Origin: Hydnum rufescens UP504
Lineage: Eukaryota; Basidiomycota; Agaricomycetes; Cantharellales; Hydnaceae
Direction of reading: 5' to 3'
Length of the DNA: 64,000 nucleotides
Assembly (NCBI GenBank): GCA_014904985.1
Contig: MU129054.1
Location: 98,230 to 162,229, forward strand
In this document: one piece after another, positions 1-11,924 of the stretch
Layout of the letters: each line of letters begins with the position of its first letter
Position numbering within the stretch: position 1 is the first letter of the stretch
The notes under the pieces: model-generated
The model's database searches: none
What the model was told of the DNA's origin: nothing
The model's input: only the letters and a program-made list of their open reading frames with translations
Program-made: the position numbers and the translations under genes

Positions 1-3000
1 TGGGAGTTTCACGATACCACGGCAGAGGTCGGGCCGCAAGGTCCCGATCGACGGATTGGTAGTTATCCAGAGCCTCGGCAGTCGGCGTCTCTAGTTTCGT
101 CCCAAACCAGAGTTGCAAGCCAAAAGCGCGCTTCCAGTCTAACCCCTCGGCAATTACAAGCTCTCGACTTCTCTCGACTGGATCTTTGCTGTTTGAGGCA
201 GGTAGTAGATCAACTACACCGGCAAGAAGCGAATATATCTTCCTGTAGGAGTCGTCGACATGTGCGTCGACGACTTGGTCTTTCCACTTGACTAACTGCT
301 CTTCGATATCAGCTCGAAAATCAGCATCGCCTCCAGCTTGGGCCAAAAGGGTCGCAAGATGGAAATCTCCCTCCTTCAGGGCAGACTCCGTTGCTCGCTC
401 GACTTGGTTGCCCGTGAGCATTGCAAATAGACGCTGCGAAGTTCGGGCATTTGGATGCGTACGCAGATACGATTCGACGGAGGGAGCTACGGTTGTCTGC
501 AACCAATTGGAAAGTGCACGCTTCCGTCGTATAAAAGTAATCAGCTCTCTGACATCGGATGAAACTGGAGTTCGCAAACGAAGGTCTATCTCATCGAACA
601 AGGCCTCGCCCAAGCGCCAAGTACTCGCTTCGTGCGATTGATCATCTTGGCTGAACAAGGAAGCATAGTGGTGGAAGCGAAGCTCCGAGTTCGGGACCGC
701 TCTAGGAAGTTGACGCTCATCCAAAACGATTCTGGAATGCTCCATCTGGAAGTTGAGCAAACGAGTGGCATTTTCGATCTCTTCCTCCTAGATTCACCAG
801 GTCAGTGCATACCTCAAAGCTTACGTGGAAGAATTGGTACTGGCCTCATTCCCGGAAAGGGACTCCACAGCAGAAATATGAATTATGGACGAGTGAGCAG
901 AAGAGGCCCTAAATTGTCGTCCAGGGCTTGTGAGCTAATGCTGATCAATTAAGGAAGGGAGGGGTCCTTACTTGGCCTCTGTAGGCCCGCACAGGGTGCC
1001 AAGGTGGACGATAGTGCCTCCTGGTCCCCAACCCACCCGGAACGACCGTCCGAGGGCGAGACCCGCATCAGAATGGGTGCCCTCTTGCCCAGCCACCACA
1101 GATTTTGTCAGGGGAATAATTGCTTCAGTGTACTTTCCGTCGAAAATTGGAGCAAAAGCTGGTCGACTTATTAGTATTGACTCGCTAGGCGGTTTCTGCA
1201 GTGGACACAAAAACATGCATGTGCATTCATTCAAACATTGATACTAGATTATATACAATGAGCTTAGATGGCTCACCCCTGCATTTGAAGAATCTCTCAT
1301 AACCGTATCTTCCTTAACCTTTGGTAACGCAAATGAATCAAATGTGGAGGGAAGATGGGCTGACTTAGTTGAGAACGATGACAGGCCATTTACTGCGGGA
1401 GGAATAACCGTGTCTTCATCCTCAGAGGGAAAGAAAGACGCCTGCATTACATGCACGCGGCGGGGATCAAGACCGAGGTGGGAGGGCCATGGAAGAGACG
1501 ACGAAGCCATCCTGTGAGGGCTATCTTGATCAGATTCCTCTTCCTCAGTGTGATCGCTGATATCTTCTACTTCAGTAGGAGTGGACTCTTGAGTCACGGC
1601 GGGAGGGGACATTGATTCACTGTGTCGGAAAGAAGCCTGTTGGGGCTCACTCGAAGGCGAGAACACGCGCTCGGGAGAGGGCGCGTCGGGGGAATGGGAG
1701 GTGTGGGGTTGCGGGGATTCCGGCCGCACTTGAAGGTCTTCGGAGATATCTTCATCAATGTCGTCATCATCGTCATCCAGGCCATATCGCGTGAAATGTT
1801 CGACTGTAAATATCCACGTTCCAGTCTCGTTGTCGAATGAAATAAAGTTGGTGTTTTCCTTCGACCGAAGAGTTCGCATGAGTTTCTTGTGCCGAGGGTG
1901 ATTAACATCCTTGATCCATTCGCCTGTAGCACGATCGGTATTCCAACACTTCTCGAGGGTAATGCGGGCTCGAACGTTCAGGCCTTCCCCAGGAGGGGGC
2001 TTGAGCGTCTCGTCAACGTAAACGATGCAAGAACGTTCGGTGAATTCGATGACTCCACCAGGAATATCAGCGATCACTTTCAGTGACGTCAGATTGACAA
2101 GGTCTAAGAATGTGATTTCCCCAAATCCAACACGTCCGAGGGTGAAATCAGAAAGATGGGCAAGTTCCTGGAACGATTTCTTCTGCAACTCGCTAATCGG
2201 TGGGCGCGTCCAATAGTCACCATCCTTGAGTTTGCCGACGGTAGTGGACGTGGGCTCGGGCGCAGCCTGTGGGGCTTTGGTGGCAAACGTAGATGGAGAG
2301 GAAGACGGTGGGACAGAGGAAGCACGGAAGCTGCTTGAAGCTTTGGCAGAGTCGATGAAGTGATCATTCTCTACACGATTTGGCATCATCAATTTTTTGA
2401 CACTAGAACGAGGTCGAAAGGCTTCAGGACTGATGCCAGGGGAGTTCTGCCGCGAAATCGAGACGTTGAGAGGCTCTTGGGGAGGATTGGAAAAGCCCCG
2501 GAGGCGGCCGATGGTCGGTGGCTGCACCTTTGGAACGTGACGCATGTTGTATGAGAAGGGCGACGGAGGAAGCTTCTTCTTGTCCTCCAATTCACTGAGT
2601 TGTACGACGTGAGGCCCTGGACCAAGGGACGAGAGGAGTCGGTTGTTGCCAAAAACATTCTGATCAAGGGATGCGGTAAGAGTAGTTGGTTGGTTTTGTT
2701 GTTGTGGAAATATCGACGTTGAACCGCCAAAAACGGATCCAGAGGAAGGTGCCGATGCGCCAAATATCGATTTGTTTGGCTGCGAAAAGGCACTATTGCC
2801 ACCGAACAAACTAGTTTGCTGGGTTTGCTGGTTGGGCTGGGATTGGGGAGTCGTCGTCAAGCCACCAAAAAGGGATCCGCCAAATGAGGTCTGCGGCTGC
2901 TGTTGCGACTGTTGTTGTTGCCCTTGTTGCTGCTGAGGTGGCTGGCCGAATCCCCCAAATAGGGAAGAACCAGGGGGTTTTGGAGCTCCAAAGATGTTGG

Positions 3001-4979
3001 TAGTGGAGGACGGCTGTTGGGTAGTGTTTGTGCCAGCACCACCCCAACTGCCGAAGCCAGTGGACGAAGCTGTCGTCGCGGTAGGCTGAGATGCACCGAA
3101 AATACTGGATGCTGGCTGTTGATTTTGTTGATTTTGCCCAAAGGAACCGAATATGTTAGCGGCCGGGGTGGTCGTCGCAGGTTTTGCGAAAGCATTAAAC
3201 GCCTGATTGGCAGGCTGCTGTTGCTGCTGGGGCTGCTGATTTGTCGCTCCGAATACACCAAAGCCCGAGGCGGCAGGTTGTTGTGCTGGCTGTTGTTGCA
3301 CTGGTTGGCCGAACACTGGATTTGAGCGGAGGGGATGAGAACATGTAGAAGTCGCAGTGAGGACGTTAATAGTTCATACCGTTGGTGGGCTGATTCTGCT
3401 GCTGTACAGGCTGGCCGAACGCGCTGGCCCCACCGAATGCCCCGAATCCCGTTGTCGCGGGTTTGTTCTCCTGTTGCTGAGGTTGTCCGAATATATTCGT
3501 TTGCGGCTGTTGTTGTTGCTGTTGCTGAGCTGGTTGACCAAAGGTATTTGTCGTGCCTGTAAAGCAAGGAGTCGTAAAGAGAATTGAACTGATGGGCCTT
3601 CAGAAAGGACTCACCACCAGTCCCAAACCCGCCAAAGCCCGTCTGTGAAGGTTGAGCGCCAAAAGCGCTCGTTGTTGGTTGCGCCGGCTGCTGCGACTGA
3701 CCGAACGTCCCGAACCCAGTACTAGGAGTGGTGGATGAGCCGAATGCACCAAAACCAGTGGCCGGTTTAGCGGCTCCAAACCCCCAAAACCAGTGCCGGT
3801 AGCAGACTGAGTCTGGTTTTGCTGGCCAAAACCACCCCAAAGGCGCTTGTACCGCCAGTGCTTGTACCAAAGCCACCTGTACTCGTATTCGCAGGCTGCC
3901 CAAATGCATTAGTTTGAGGCTGAGTAGTTGTTGAGCCGAATGCACCTCCCCCGAACCCGCCAGTTTGGACCGGTTGCTGTGCTTGGCCAAACGCGTTTGT
4001 TCCTCCACCAAATGCACCAAATGCCGAAGTCGAAGGTTGTTGCTGGGCTGGGGCTCCGAATGCTCCGAATGCGTTAGGAGTCGGGTTAGTTTGCGCGGGA
4101 GCACCAAACCCTGGTGCTAGAAGTGCTAGTTGATTGGCGGTCTTCCGCCCTTGAGCGTAATCCTGCATTCGAAGCTCCTATGGAAGAGAAAGGCAATCAT
4201 ATGCATGAGGATATCGACCAGGGTCAAGAATGGCTCAACATACCTCGAGGGAATAATTTCGATAGGCAGGCATCGCCGTGATAGTCTGGAAGTGCTGGGT
4301 GACCGGTTGAGAGGCGCCGACGGCCGTATCTTTCTCTTGATAGGGTGAGTAAGGGGCGGCGGCGGTCCCCATTACCGGGGCTGGAGGAAAGTCGAGTCAG
4401 ACACGGGTAATTTGGATATTGCAGCATAAACTCACCGGGAGCTGAAGAAGCACCAAATATACTTGTCGTAGGTTGTGCTGCGGGAGTTGCTCCAAACGCC
4501 CCCGCAGGCCTTACTCCGAACGCACCAGTGCCACCGAAAGCAGATGTGGTTGAGGGTGCAGCTGGCGCTCCGAACGCACCAAAAGCAGGGGTCTGGGCAG
4601 GCACAGGTGTCGCACTCCCAAATGTGCCGAATGCGCTTTGCTGCTGCCCAGCAGGCCTGCCGAAAGCACTAGATGATTGTGCGAAGGTGCCTGGAAATGA
4701 AACGATCCAGGGTGGTATGGTCAGTTGGAAAAGCGCGGCATAGCGACGAATTACACGGACCAAAACCAGACGTGGACTGCTGCTGTTGGGGCTGGCCAAA
4801 CGCGTTAGTCTGGGGCTGCGTGGGCTGACCGAATGCTACAATGTGAGATGGATAAGGAACTATTGCTCACATGCACCTTATTCTGCGAAAATCTCACCTC
4901 CAAAGCCCGTCGCTGGCTGAGTCGATTGTTGTTGCTGGTTTTGATTGTTCTGGGGGGTTCCCCAGTTAGTACCAAACAT
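1..4979 (-). CDS. NUP98: Nup98-Nup96 (Nup145-type) nucleoporin precursor, C-terminus beyond window
   Basis: Precursor of two nuclear pore proteins. It starts at ATG 4979 (MFGTNWG). Exons whose phases agree: 4898-4979, 4761-4835, 4436-4690, 4244-4380, then from 4177. The N-terminal half is FG/GLFG repeats rich in Q. A GLEBS-like Gle2-binding motif spans the 4244-4380/4177 junction (ITAMPAYRNY ... EELRMQDYAQGRK). The autoproteolytic domain ends near 1780 at TVEHFTRYGL, where HF/S is the usual cleavage site. The Nup96 half follows: GRSFRVGWGPGG near 1030, then an open frame from 787 to the left edge with GLDWKRAFGLQLW. Exon joins between 790 and 970 are unresolved. Three one-base frame breaks lie in the FG region, at 3540-3543, 3778-3780 and 3834-3837. 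Family assignment is firm; the exact FG sequence is not. Confidence 0.93.
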
Positions 4980-5303
4980 TAGATCAGGATACTACCAAGG
5001 TGACGAAGAAAGCAGGTTGTTGGAGATTCCCTCGCAATCAGCCGCGTTTGGATTCACAACTTTGTTTACTCCGCTACAATCATTGATACTCCGATGCTAC
5101 AGAACATTACAACGTGTATGGAAAGCATATCAAGTGTAAAGGGTATAGGAAATGGCAGAATATCATTATACGAGATCGGATCCCCGGAAAAAATAACTGC
5201 TGCCTACAAGAATCCAGTTGGATCGGAATCACTTGGTGAGTGGTACTCGTGAACAAGAAAGCGGGGGAAAGCGAACACTCACAGGTTAGGTTCATGGATA
5301 TTT
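4980..5303. other. Intergenic spacer
   Basis: Spacer between the NUP98 start and the stop of the next minus-strand gene, presumably holding the NUP98 promoter. I see no gene, RNA or repeat in it. Confidence 0.5.
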
Positions 5304-6660
5304 CTAAGGCCAAGATGCCCAACGTTGCACAAACTTGGCGGTGATGACTATTTGCAAGGGGTGAGTCTGGACCCCAATCTCCCTACGCACTACCTCTACA
5401 CCTGATGATTCCACCGAGCCTGGAGCAAGCCGACGCCGTTCGGCTGAGTCGGAACTATTCTCAGGAAGGGAGTCGTCCAAATTCAAGAAACTCTCTCCAG
5501 GGGCGGTAATATGAGGGAAACGATGAGCTTCGCTGGAGCTGCTTTCAACCTCGACAGTGAGCGGACTACTCCTAAAGAGCTCGTCCGGACTGCTCTCAAA
5601 AGAGCGCCGAGGGGCACGCGGGGTAACGGCGGCTTCGTATCGGCCTGTCCTCTCTTCTTCGGGTGAAGAATGCGCTCCGAAATCGCTTTCGTAGGAGCCA
5701 CCATCCCCAGATACATTCCGGTGAGCATCTCCTTGAGAAACGCCACCACCCAAGCCCCCTTGAGGGACACCTTCTACCTCTGAAGGTAACGTCGCCGCAC
5801 TGACGTCTCCGTGAGAGACACCAAAGTAAGAGCCTCCTTCAGAGACAGCCGCTGGATCAGACGGGGAGGCAGGATTGGCGACTGAGGAAACAGCCTCTGA
5901 ATCGGAGAAATCCATACTGTCCTCCCCGTCCATCCACAATCGCCTCACGCGGTCTGGGATCCATAGATATCGAGGGCCGATACCATGTCCCCGCTTCAAC
6001 TCGGTCTCAGGCATGTTGAGAACGATATTGTACAGCTCAAGCCAATCGAAGGACATGACCAGTGTAGACCGATCCACTCCAAGGGACGGCAGTTGGACGT
6101 GGCGGTAGTACCGAAATCCAACGCGGAATATGACTTCGACTTCGTCATAAAGTTTGTCCCGAATAATCGGGACCTCTTCATTCCTCGATGGCACATAGTC
6201 GACACAATGGGACACTCCATGATCATCGGGAAGCTGGGAAGCCAAAAATTGGAATTTCTGGCCGCGATGACTAGATGGGGGAGGAGCCGCAGACCCTGCT
6301 CCGCCTTCCGCCCCTATATCCGTCAGATCCGAGGGGATGGGTGGTGTAAAAGCAGCGGGACTAGCGGTCTGAAAGACCCAGCTCTCCGCCCGCCTAAAGC
6401 GAATGTGTCAGCAGATGGAGTCAAGGGGGAGGGCAGACAACTTTGACCAACCTGATGTATACATAGGTTTCGGGAACATAGAATCGGGGTGCCAGAACGC
6501 GAAGGATGTAAGAATTGAAGTTCTTGGAGACTAAACGCAGCGGCCACGCGTCCCAAGGCTCCATTTCAGCAAGCACACTAGTCAGAGTCTCGTTGGGCAG
6601 CAGCTGCTTCTCAGGAATGGGGAACCGCGAAGACCGAGAGCCCAGCGTAGATAGCGGCAT
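5304..6660 (-). CDS. F-box-like protein, function unknown
   Basis: Two exons, 6452-6660 and 5304-6393, joined by a 58-nt GT-AG intron, give 432 residues in a consistent phase. Residues about 18-55 look like an F-box: LPNETLTSVL, then a tryptophan-rich turn and LRLVSKNFNSYIL. F-box proteins usually link substrates to SCF ubiquitin ligases through Skp1; that role is inferred from this motif only. The rest is not recognised: an aromatic middle part (RVGFRYYRHVQLPSLG) and a long Ser/Glu/Gly-rich, probably disordered tail from about residue 220. The first ATG is at 6660. It shares a 350-bp divergent spacer with BNA1. Confidence 0.6.
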
Positions 6661-7010
6661 CACCAGTTAGAGTAGAGATCAGGAAAGGGGGAGGGGGATA
6701 AGACTGCGCAGCCCACAAGTCCAGCAGGAGCCCTTTTATAAGGAACAAAAGGGAGATCTGTCCGGACCCATCCGTGTGGCTTGGGAGATCTTACGTGAGT
6801 TACATTGACCCAAAAAGGAAACAAAAAATCCAATGCAATGGCGCGCTCCAATTGAAACGGAAGTCCAAAAGGTGGAGACTCTCGTTTCAAGTGCCCGACA
6901 TTGTAAAATAAAACAGGATACAGGCCGGCTTGGGCCGGCTTCCTCCGGTGCAGCATGTGATTAATCCCTGCCGCCAACCGGCTCAAGTTCGTAAATTCGG
7001 AGCGCCCACA
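6661..7010. promoter_or_regulatory. Divergent promoter region, F-box-like gene / BNA1
   Basis: A 350-bp spacer between two start codons facing away from each other, so it should contain both promoters. I could not pick out a convincing TATA box or a factor site. Confidence 0.4.
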
Positions 7011-7714
7011 ATGCCTCTGTCTGGTCCTCTGAACTTCCCCAAGTGGCTGCAGCAGAACTCGCATTTACTCAAACCCCCTGTGAATAATTTTTGCTTGTAC
7101 TCTGGAGAGGACTTCATTGTCATGGCTCTTGGTGGCCCGAACGAGCGCAATGACTATCATGTTAACCAGACCGAGGTGAGCCGATAGAATCAGCCTTTGC
7201 CCAATCAAACATTAGACCATGTATTATTAGGAGTGGTTTTATCAGCATATAGGGGACATGCTGCTTCGTGTAGTGGATGGAGAACAATTTAGAGACATAC
7301 CTATCAAAGAAGGAGAGATGTTTCTCTTGCCTCGTCAGTCTTCCCGAACCAATTCGTTCTCACATTGGACATGCTCGAACTTGTCTGTTCTAGCCAACAC
7401 GCCCCACAATCCTGTTCGATTTGCTGATACCATCGGTCTCGTCATTGAGAGGAAGCGTACAGATGATTCCATGGGTGCGTATCTCATGTCTATGACGTCT
7501 AACCCCGCCGGGTCCTGAACAGAGTATCCACATTGAAGATCGATTACGTTGGTACTGCTCTGACAAGTCGCACAAGAAGCCCACGATTATCCGGGAGGAA
7601 GCATTTCATGCCACAGACCTAGGGGCCGTGTTAAAGCCTCTAATCCAGAACTGGATCCAGAACGAACAAGTTCGAAAGTGTAGCATCTGTGGCACTACGG
7701 CTCCTCCCAAATGA
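7011..7714 (+). CDS. BNA1: 3-hydroxyanthranilate 3,4-dioxygenase
   Basis: Opens the ring of 3-hydroxyanthranilate in the kynurenine route from tryptophan to NAD. Four exons, 7011-7175, 7231-7333, 7394-7474 and 7539-7714, sum to 525 nt, giving 174 residues, the usual family size. The cupin iron ligands are visible: His in NDYHVNQTE, Glu in EEWFYQH, and His in [14 protein letters not shown]. The C-terminus has RWYC and [11 protein letters not shown], the pieces of the rubredoxin-like metal site of the bacterial type. The FHxTDLG segment carries Ala where I would expect Cys, so that second site may be incomplete. The exon 4 acceptor at 7538 was chosen because it restores DRLRWYC. Confidence 0.95.
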
Positions 7715-7808
7715 ACCGAAGTGGGTGCAGAATGAGAGACCCCAGTGTTGTAATTGTGCCTGTACATGAAATAGTTGGTCTCAAGAGATGTTAGTGTAAT
7801 GTACACGA

Positions 7809-9635
7809 CTAGAACAAGCCTGCCAGATCCGCGAACGGGTCCTTCTTCACGGGAGCAGGAGGCTGCTGCCCACTCGCAGAATTTGACGGCGAAGCTGCCA
7901 TCGGCGACACTCCCCTACTACCCATTGGCAATGCAATGCTTCCCACAATCCCCTGACCATCCAGCGCACTCCCACTGGGACTAGGAGTCCCACCACCCGT
8001 GGCCCGCCCACCGAGCGGTGCAGTCGACCATCTTGTTTGCCCCCCATTTGGATTATGGGCCGGTGGATTCGAAAAGAATGGTAACGAAGAGGGCGTCGCG
8101 GGAGTCACTGGGGCCGCAGAACTTGAAGAGCCCCCACTGAAGAGACTTACGAGGTCATCTGCCGCTGTGGTCGACGTTCCCCCTGTGTTCGCACCAGGCT
8201 GTCCCTCCGCGTCGAAGTCAATGAGCGATTTCACCCTGTTAACGTAATACGCAATGAAGGATGGGATAAAACGCCTGGATAAAAGGACACTAACGTGGTT
8301 TCTGGGGGCTGAGGTTGTGAGTAATCTCCCTTTTGATATCGCTCATATCGTTCCAGTACATTGTTAATGAGATCATTGATCGAAAGGAAGGTGTCTGTGA
8401 GAAAGGGAGGAAGGACAATAAGCGCAAATAGTATTACCGGGACCTGATAGCACCAACCTAAAGATTCTGGATCGTCAGTCTCTGCCTCCGAAATCCACCT
8501 TTGAATCTTTGGCCGGGCACTCCGACATATCGTCGCGACTTGCTGTAACATCAGCTCAATAAGTCAAAGGTACACGCTGGAATTTAAAAAACCGCAGAGC
8601 ACAGCGCACATCGTAAGCGTCTCCTGTGACCAATCGATCAGGCCGTTTCGGATCAATATTATCCAGCATCTCGTTGAGCAGGATAACATGCGCCTGAAGC
8701 TTCTCTAGTTCGTGCATTGTTTTGGACCGGTAGTCAGGCTGAGCATCCGGATTCTGTGGAGCCGATGTCAGATCATGGACTGTAGAACGATAGGCAGACA
8801 AATTCACAGCCCCCGCCATTATCTTCATCAGTTCTTGGGCGGCCGCCAAATCTTTGGGGGTTCCACGTCGAATTAATTCTTGAAGTTTCTGTTACAACAA
8901 GAAGTAGAAAGCCCGGTATGAATCACGAATGCGACTGAAGCAAAGCGAAAGCATCATTACAGCCGCCTGTGCCTCCCGATCCTCAGACTCAAGTTCATTA
9001 GGTGATTTTAGGTTCTACAGGGAAGGTCATATAAGAAACGAACAGCTGTTGACATATTGATCTGTCAGACGTACGATCGTGGCATCCTGTGTGGACTGCT
9101 GATTTCGAGGATTGTCCCTGAATCGGTAGCCTAGAAGGAGAGGATACTGGTTCAGATACCAGCGACAGTACTCAATGGATGCATTACCTTTGAAGCTTAA
9201 CAAACGGTGCATGTCTCGAATGTTACCAAAATCCTCCTTGAAGCGACTTTCCCTGCATATCCCTTCTCTCCAGGAATGAATTAGATCAAGGATGCGCGAC
9301 ATAACAGGGCCTGGGAACGGTGGGGGTCGCTCGGGGAACCGTCGGACGAGCTCGTTCAGAAATTCCTTGGTGGAGATTTGGAGATGGAACGGATATCCGC
9401 ACGACTGTACGAGAGTCTGAAGAAGGGTGAGCGCTAGAATGGAAACGTGCGGGTTCCGGTGGTTGACCATACGAGCGATGCTCATCGCAGCTTCCCGAGG
9501 TGTATTCGCCTTCTTTTGGTTGATGTGGTCTGCCAGTTCGAGATTCAAGGCATAGTTTGGTTCCCGAAGTGATGGGTCGCAAGCACGTTGCACGTAGACC
9601 TCAACAGGGGAAGCAGACCACGAATTGCTCAACAT
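7809..9635 (-). CDS. VHS-GAT clathrin adaptor, GGA-like without ear domain
   Basis: Sorting adaptor of the trans-Golgi/endosome route. Seven exons (9188-9635, 9075-9130, 8961-9014, 8610-8888, 8458-8542, 8295-8394, 7809-8235) sum to 1449 nt and give 482 residues in consistent phase. Residues about 5-150 are a VHS domain (VQRACDPSLREPNYALNLEL). A GAT domain follows, from KLQELIRRGTPKDLAAAQEL to the YERYQKGDY region. The tail holds a clathrin-box-like LIDFD and ends in DPFADLAGLF. The gamma-adaptin ear that closes yeast and animal GGAs is absent; the tail is a low-complexity Ser/Pro/Gly stretch. It could equally be called Tom1-like. The start is the ATG of MLSNSWSASPVE at 9635. Confidence 0.9.
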
Positions 9636-9741
9636 GACTGGCTGTGCAATCAGTCCCCGTGGCACCAAAAGACGGCACGAATCTCGCAGATTGCCGTGGA
9701 CAACATTTCAGACTGCATGTACTGTAACACCAAGGTGACTC

Positions 9742-11050
9742 CTAAACCTCTTCATCGTCACTCTCATCCTCCGCTTCATCTCCAGAGACTTGAGTATTCT
9801 CCTTCCCGGCGCGTGCCATGAGGGCCGCAAGCTCGAGGTCTTCAGTCTCAGAAACAGCTTTGGGCTGGGGTATTATTGAGCACCAGATTCGGAATGAGGC
9901 ACTGCATTAGTATGCGCACCTTCATCTTGACATTGAGCTCCCCACCCTCTGACGTTATCGATGTCTTGATTGCGTCAATGGCCGCCTCCAGATTGTCAAC
10001 TCCCGCGTGCTTGATAAATGTATAATATCCAGACTTGCACCAATACAATAAAAGGAATGCATATCGACGCACCTTGTCCGTAGCATTGGTATCCAAAACA
10101 TAGAAGGGGGGAGCGACGAGTTTGGCTTTGATAGGAACGGCAGGCGTGCTCACCGCCTCCCCAGCCCTCAGTGCTCTTCGTATGGCATCAATTCCAGCAG
10201 GCTTAAAGCACGTCAGCTCGATATCCGCTCGCAGTTTAATCGGTTGGGGCGTCAGACGGCGGCCAATCGTGGCGAGGAGCAATTTTAGGGTGTCTGGTGC
10301 GACGTTCAATCCTCCGAAAACTTCTTCCGGCTCCCTAGATGACCGTTAGTATGAGGAATGAGGGTTGGGAGGCCAAAGGACCTGACGTGATTGCAAGCTT
10401 GAAAGCGTCATAGGGGTGGCCGTATTTCCTCCCAACAGGCCAGGCAATTTGCTCGTATAGGGCTTCTAGATCTTCTTCACCCGTACCGGTCCCAGCATCT
10501 GCGACGCCTCCCACAGTGTCTTCTTCGTCTAGTTCGGCACCGGGTTCTGGGGCGGACGTCGGCTCGGCAGTAGGGTTGGAAGCAGAGGCAGAGGGGAGCT
10601 TCGATGCAACGTGTCGCATGATCGAGGCCACGCTTTTTGATTTCATGTATCTGTCCTCGCATTTTGTAATATCTTCAGGAGAAACGCGCCGCTTCGACAG
10701 ATCGATGTAACCTGTGGGACCAATCTTTTAATGTCATAAAGCTTGTTCTATGCCCAGACGAGCATGCCTTTCTCCTTATCCACTCGAAGCACAACCACGA
10801 CCTCATTGCGACCGACACGGATGAGTTTTTGAATGCTTCGAATGCGGCGGCGGGACAGTTCTGAAAGGAGAATCATCCCCTCGATATTGTCGTACTCGAG
10901 CTGTGATGCAAGCGTTTAAATCCAAATTGAGGGAGGATAAGAGGCCATATTGCCCACCAATTTAACGTACGCGCCCATTTCAGCTATTTGGCGCACTTGC
11001 ACCATGACAAGCTCATCAACTTCCGGATAACGTTCTTGGTAGTACCGCAT
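9742..11050 (-). CDS. SUI2: Eukaryotic translation initiation factor 2 alpha subunit
   Basis: Regulatory subunit of eIF2, which brings Met-tRNAi to the 40S ribosome; phosphorylation of its conserved serine blocks recycling under stress. Six exons (10958-11050, 10768-10900, 10387-10711, 10073-10334, 9920-10009, 9742-9864) sum to 1026 nt, 341 residues. The S1 domain carries the phosphorylation loop [20 protein letters not shown] and then [19 protein letters not shown]. The intron between 10767 and 10712 can only be removed exactly with a GC donor, so it is a GC-AG intron. Compared with yeast and human proteins there is an extra Ala/Pro/Glu-rich acidic stretch of about 45 residues after ASKL (about 10460-10590). 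The C-terminus is acidic. ATG 11050 directly follows CAAG, so a tiny upstream exon cannot be excluded. Confidence 0.95.
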
Positions 11051-11760
11051 CTTGAGCACAAGAAGAAGAAATATCACAGAAGATGGACGACGAAGATCCT
11101 AAGTCGAGTATAGCAATAAGGTGACGAGGATTGCGACGGCGCTCGCGCCTAAATTTTGGGACTAGACAAGGCTCAAAGTAGGATAGTGACTCAACGCCGG
11201 AAGCAAACTTCCTCGATGAGGTAACCCCGGAATTGGATCTATTTCCTAACGGCAGCACGATCCCCTTCAAACGAGCACAATCGCAAAGGCGTTCTGTGGG
11301 AAATAATGCAGCAAACTCACCACCCCGGGCTCCCGAGGTTCCAGGTCCTGAGTGCATAGAGCACCGCTCACACGACGTGCACTTGGAGCCCCGGCGCACC
11401 GAAGCATAACTGGGCCGTGGGAACCTTCCTGGTTCCATGAATGCCAATTAAGGCCAACTGGAGGCCTAATCGGTGTCGCACGCGCGTGTGGCTGAGTCTT
11501 AACTGTCACCACAAGTACTTGTCTGTTTGCAACCGGTTTGTCGGAGTGCACAAAATTCATAGGTGCTAGAGAGTCCTGCAAGATCAGTCAACAAGTGTAA
11601 ATCATCAAAAGCAGTGAGAGACTTGACTCGGTTAATTATAAGGAGCAGGGATAAAAAGGGACTCGGGAAAATATCTTCCCAAGTTTTTCGCAGGGGGCAG
11701 ATCCGATCGAGCCATTCGGGAATGGTTGATCCCATGCGTCGACCTTTTCTCCCGCTGCCA
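11051..11760 (-). other. Uncertain stretch upstream of eIF2alpha; possible small gene
   Basis: Open minus-strand segments at 11499-11735 (start MGSTIPEWLDRIC) and 11267-11581 could be joined through a GT-AG intron near 11580-11630. No product is recognised, and the open frames would run into the eIF2alpha start. It may only be promoter or 5' leader sequence. I do not call a gene. Confidence 0.25.
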
Positions 11761-11924
11761 GCCTTTACACAGCTTGTAGCAAGTATACACCACCATCGGT
11801 CTCAATCGTATCCAATTTCACGCTCTGAATTCCCTAGCTTTCATCCTATAGGCAAAAATGTTTCAAGTTCGCAAAAACAAGAGAAGCTGAAGACTCGGCC
11901 CTACAGGACTGCCAGTAAAATAAG

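Noticed and set aside
972..1241. Plus-strand frame of 89 codons
   Set aside because: Exactly antisense to the conserved Nup96 exon with GRSFRVGWGPGG.
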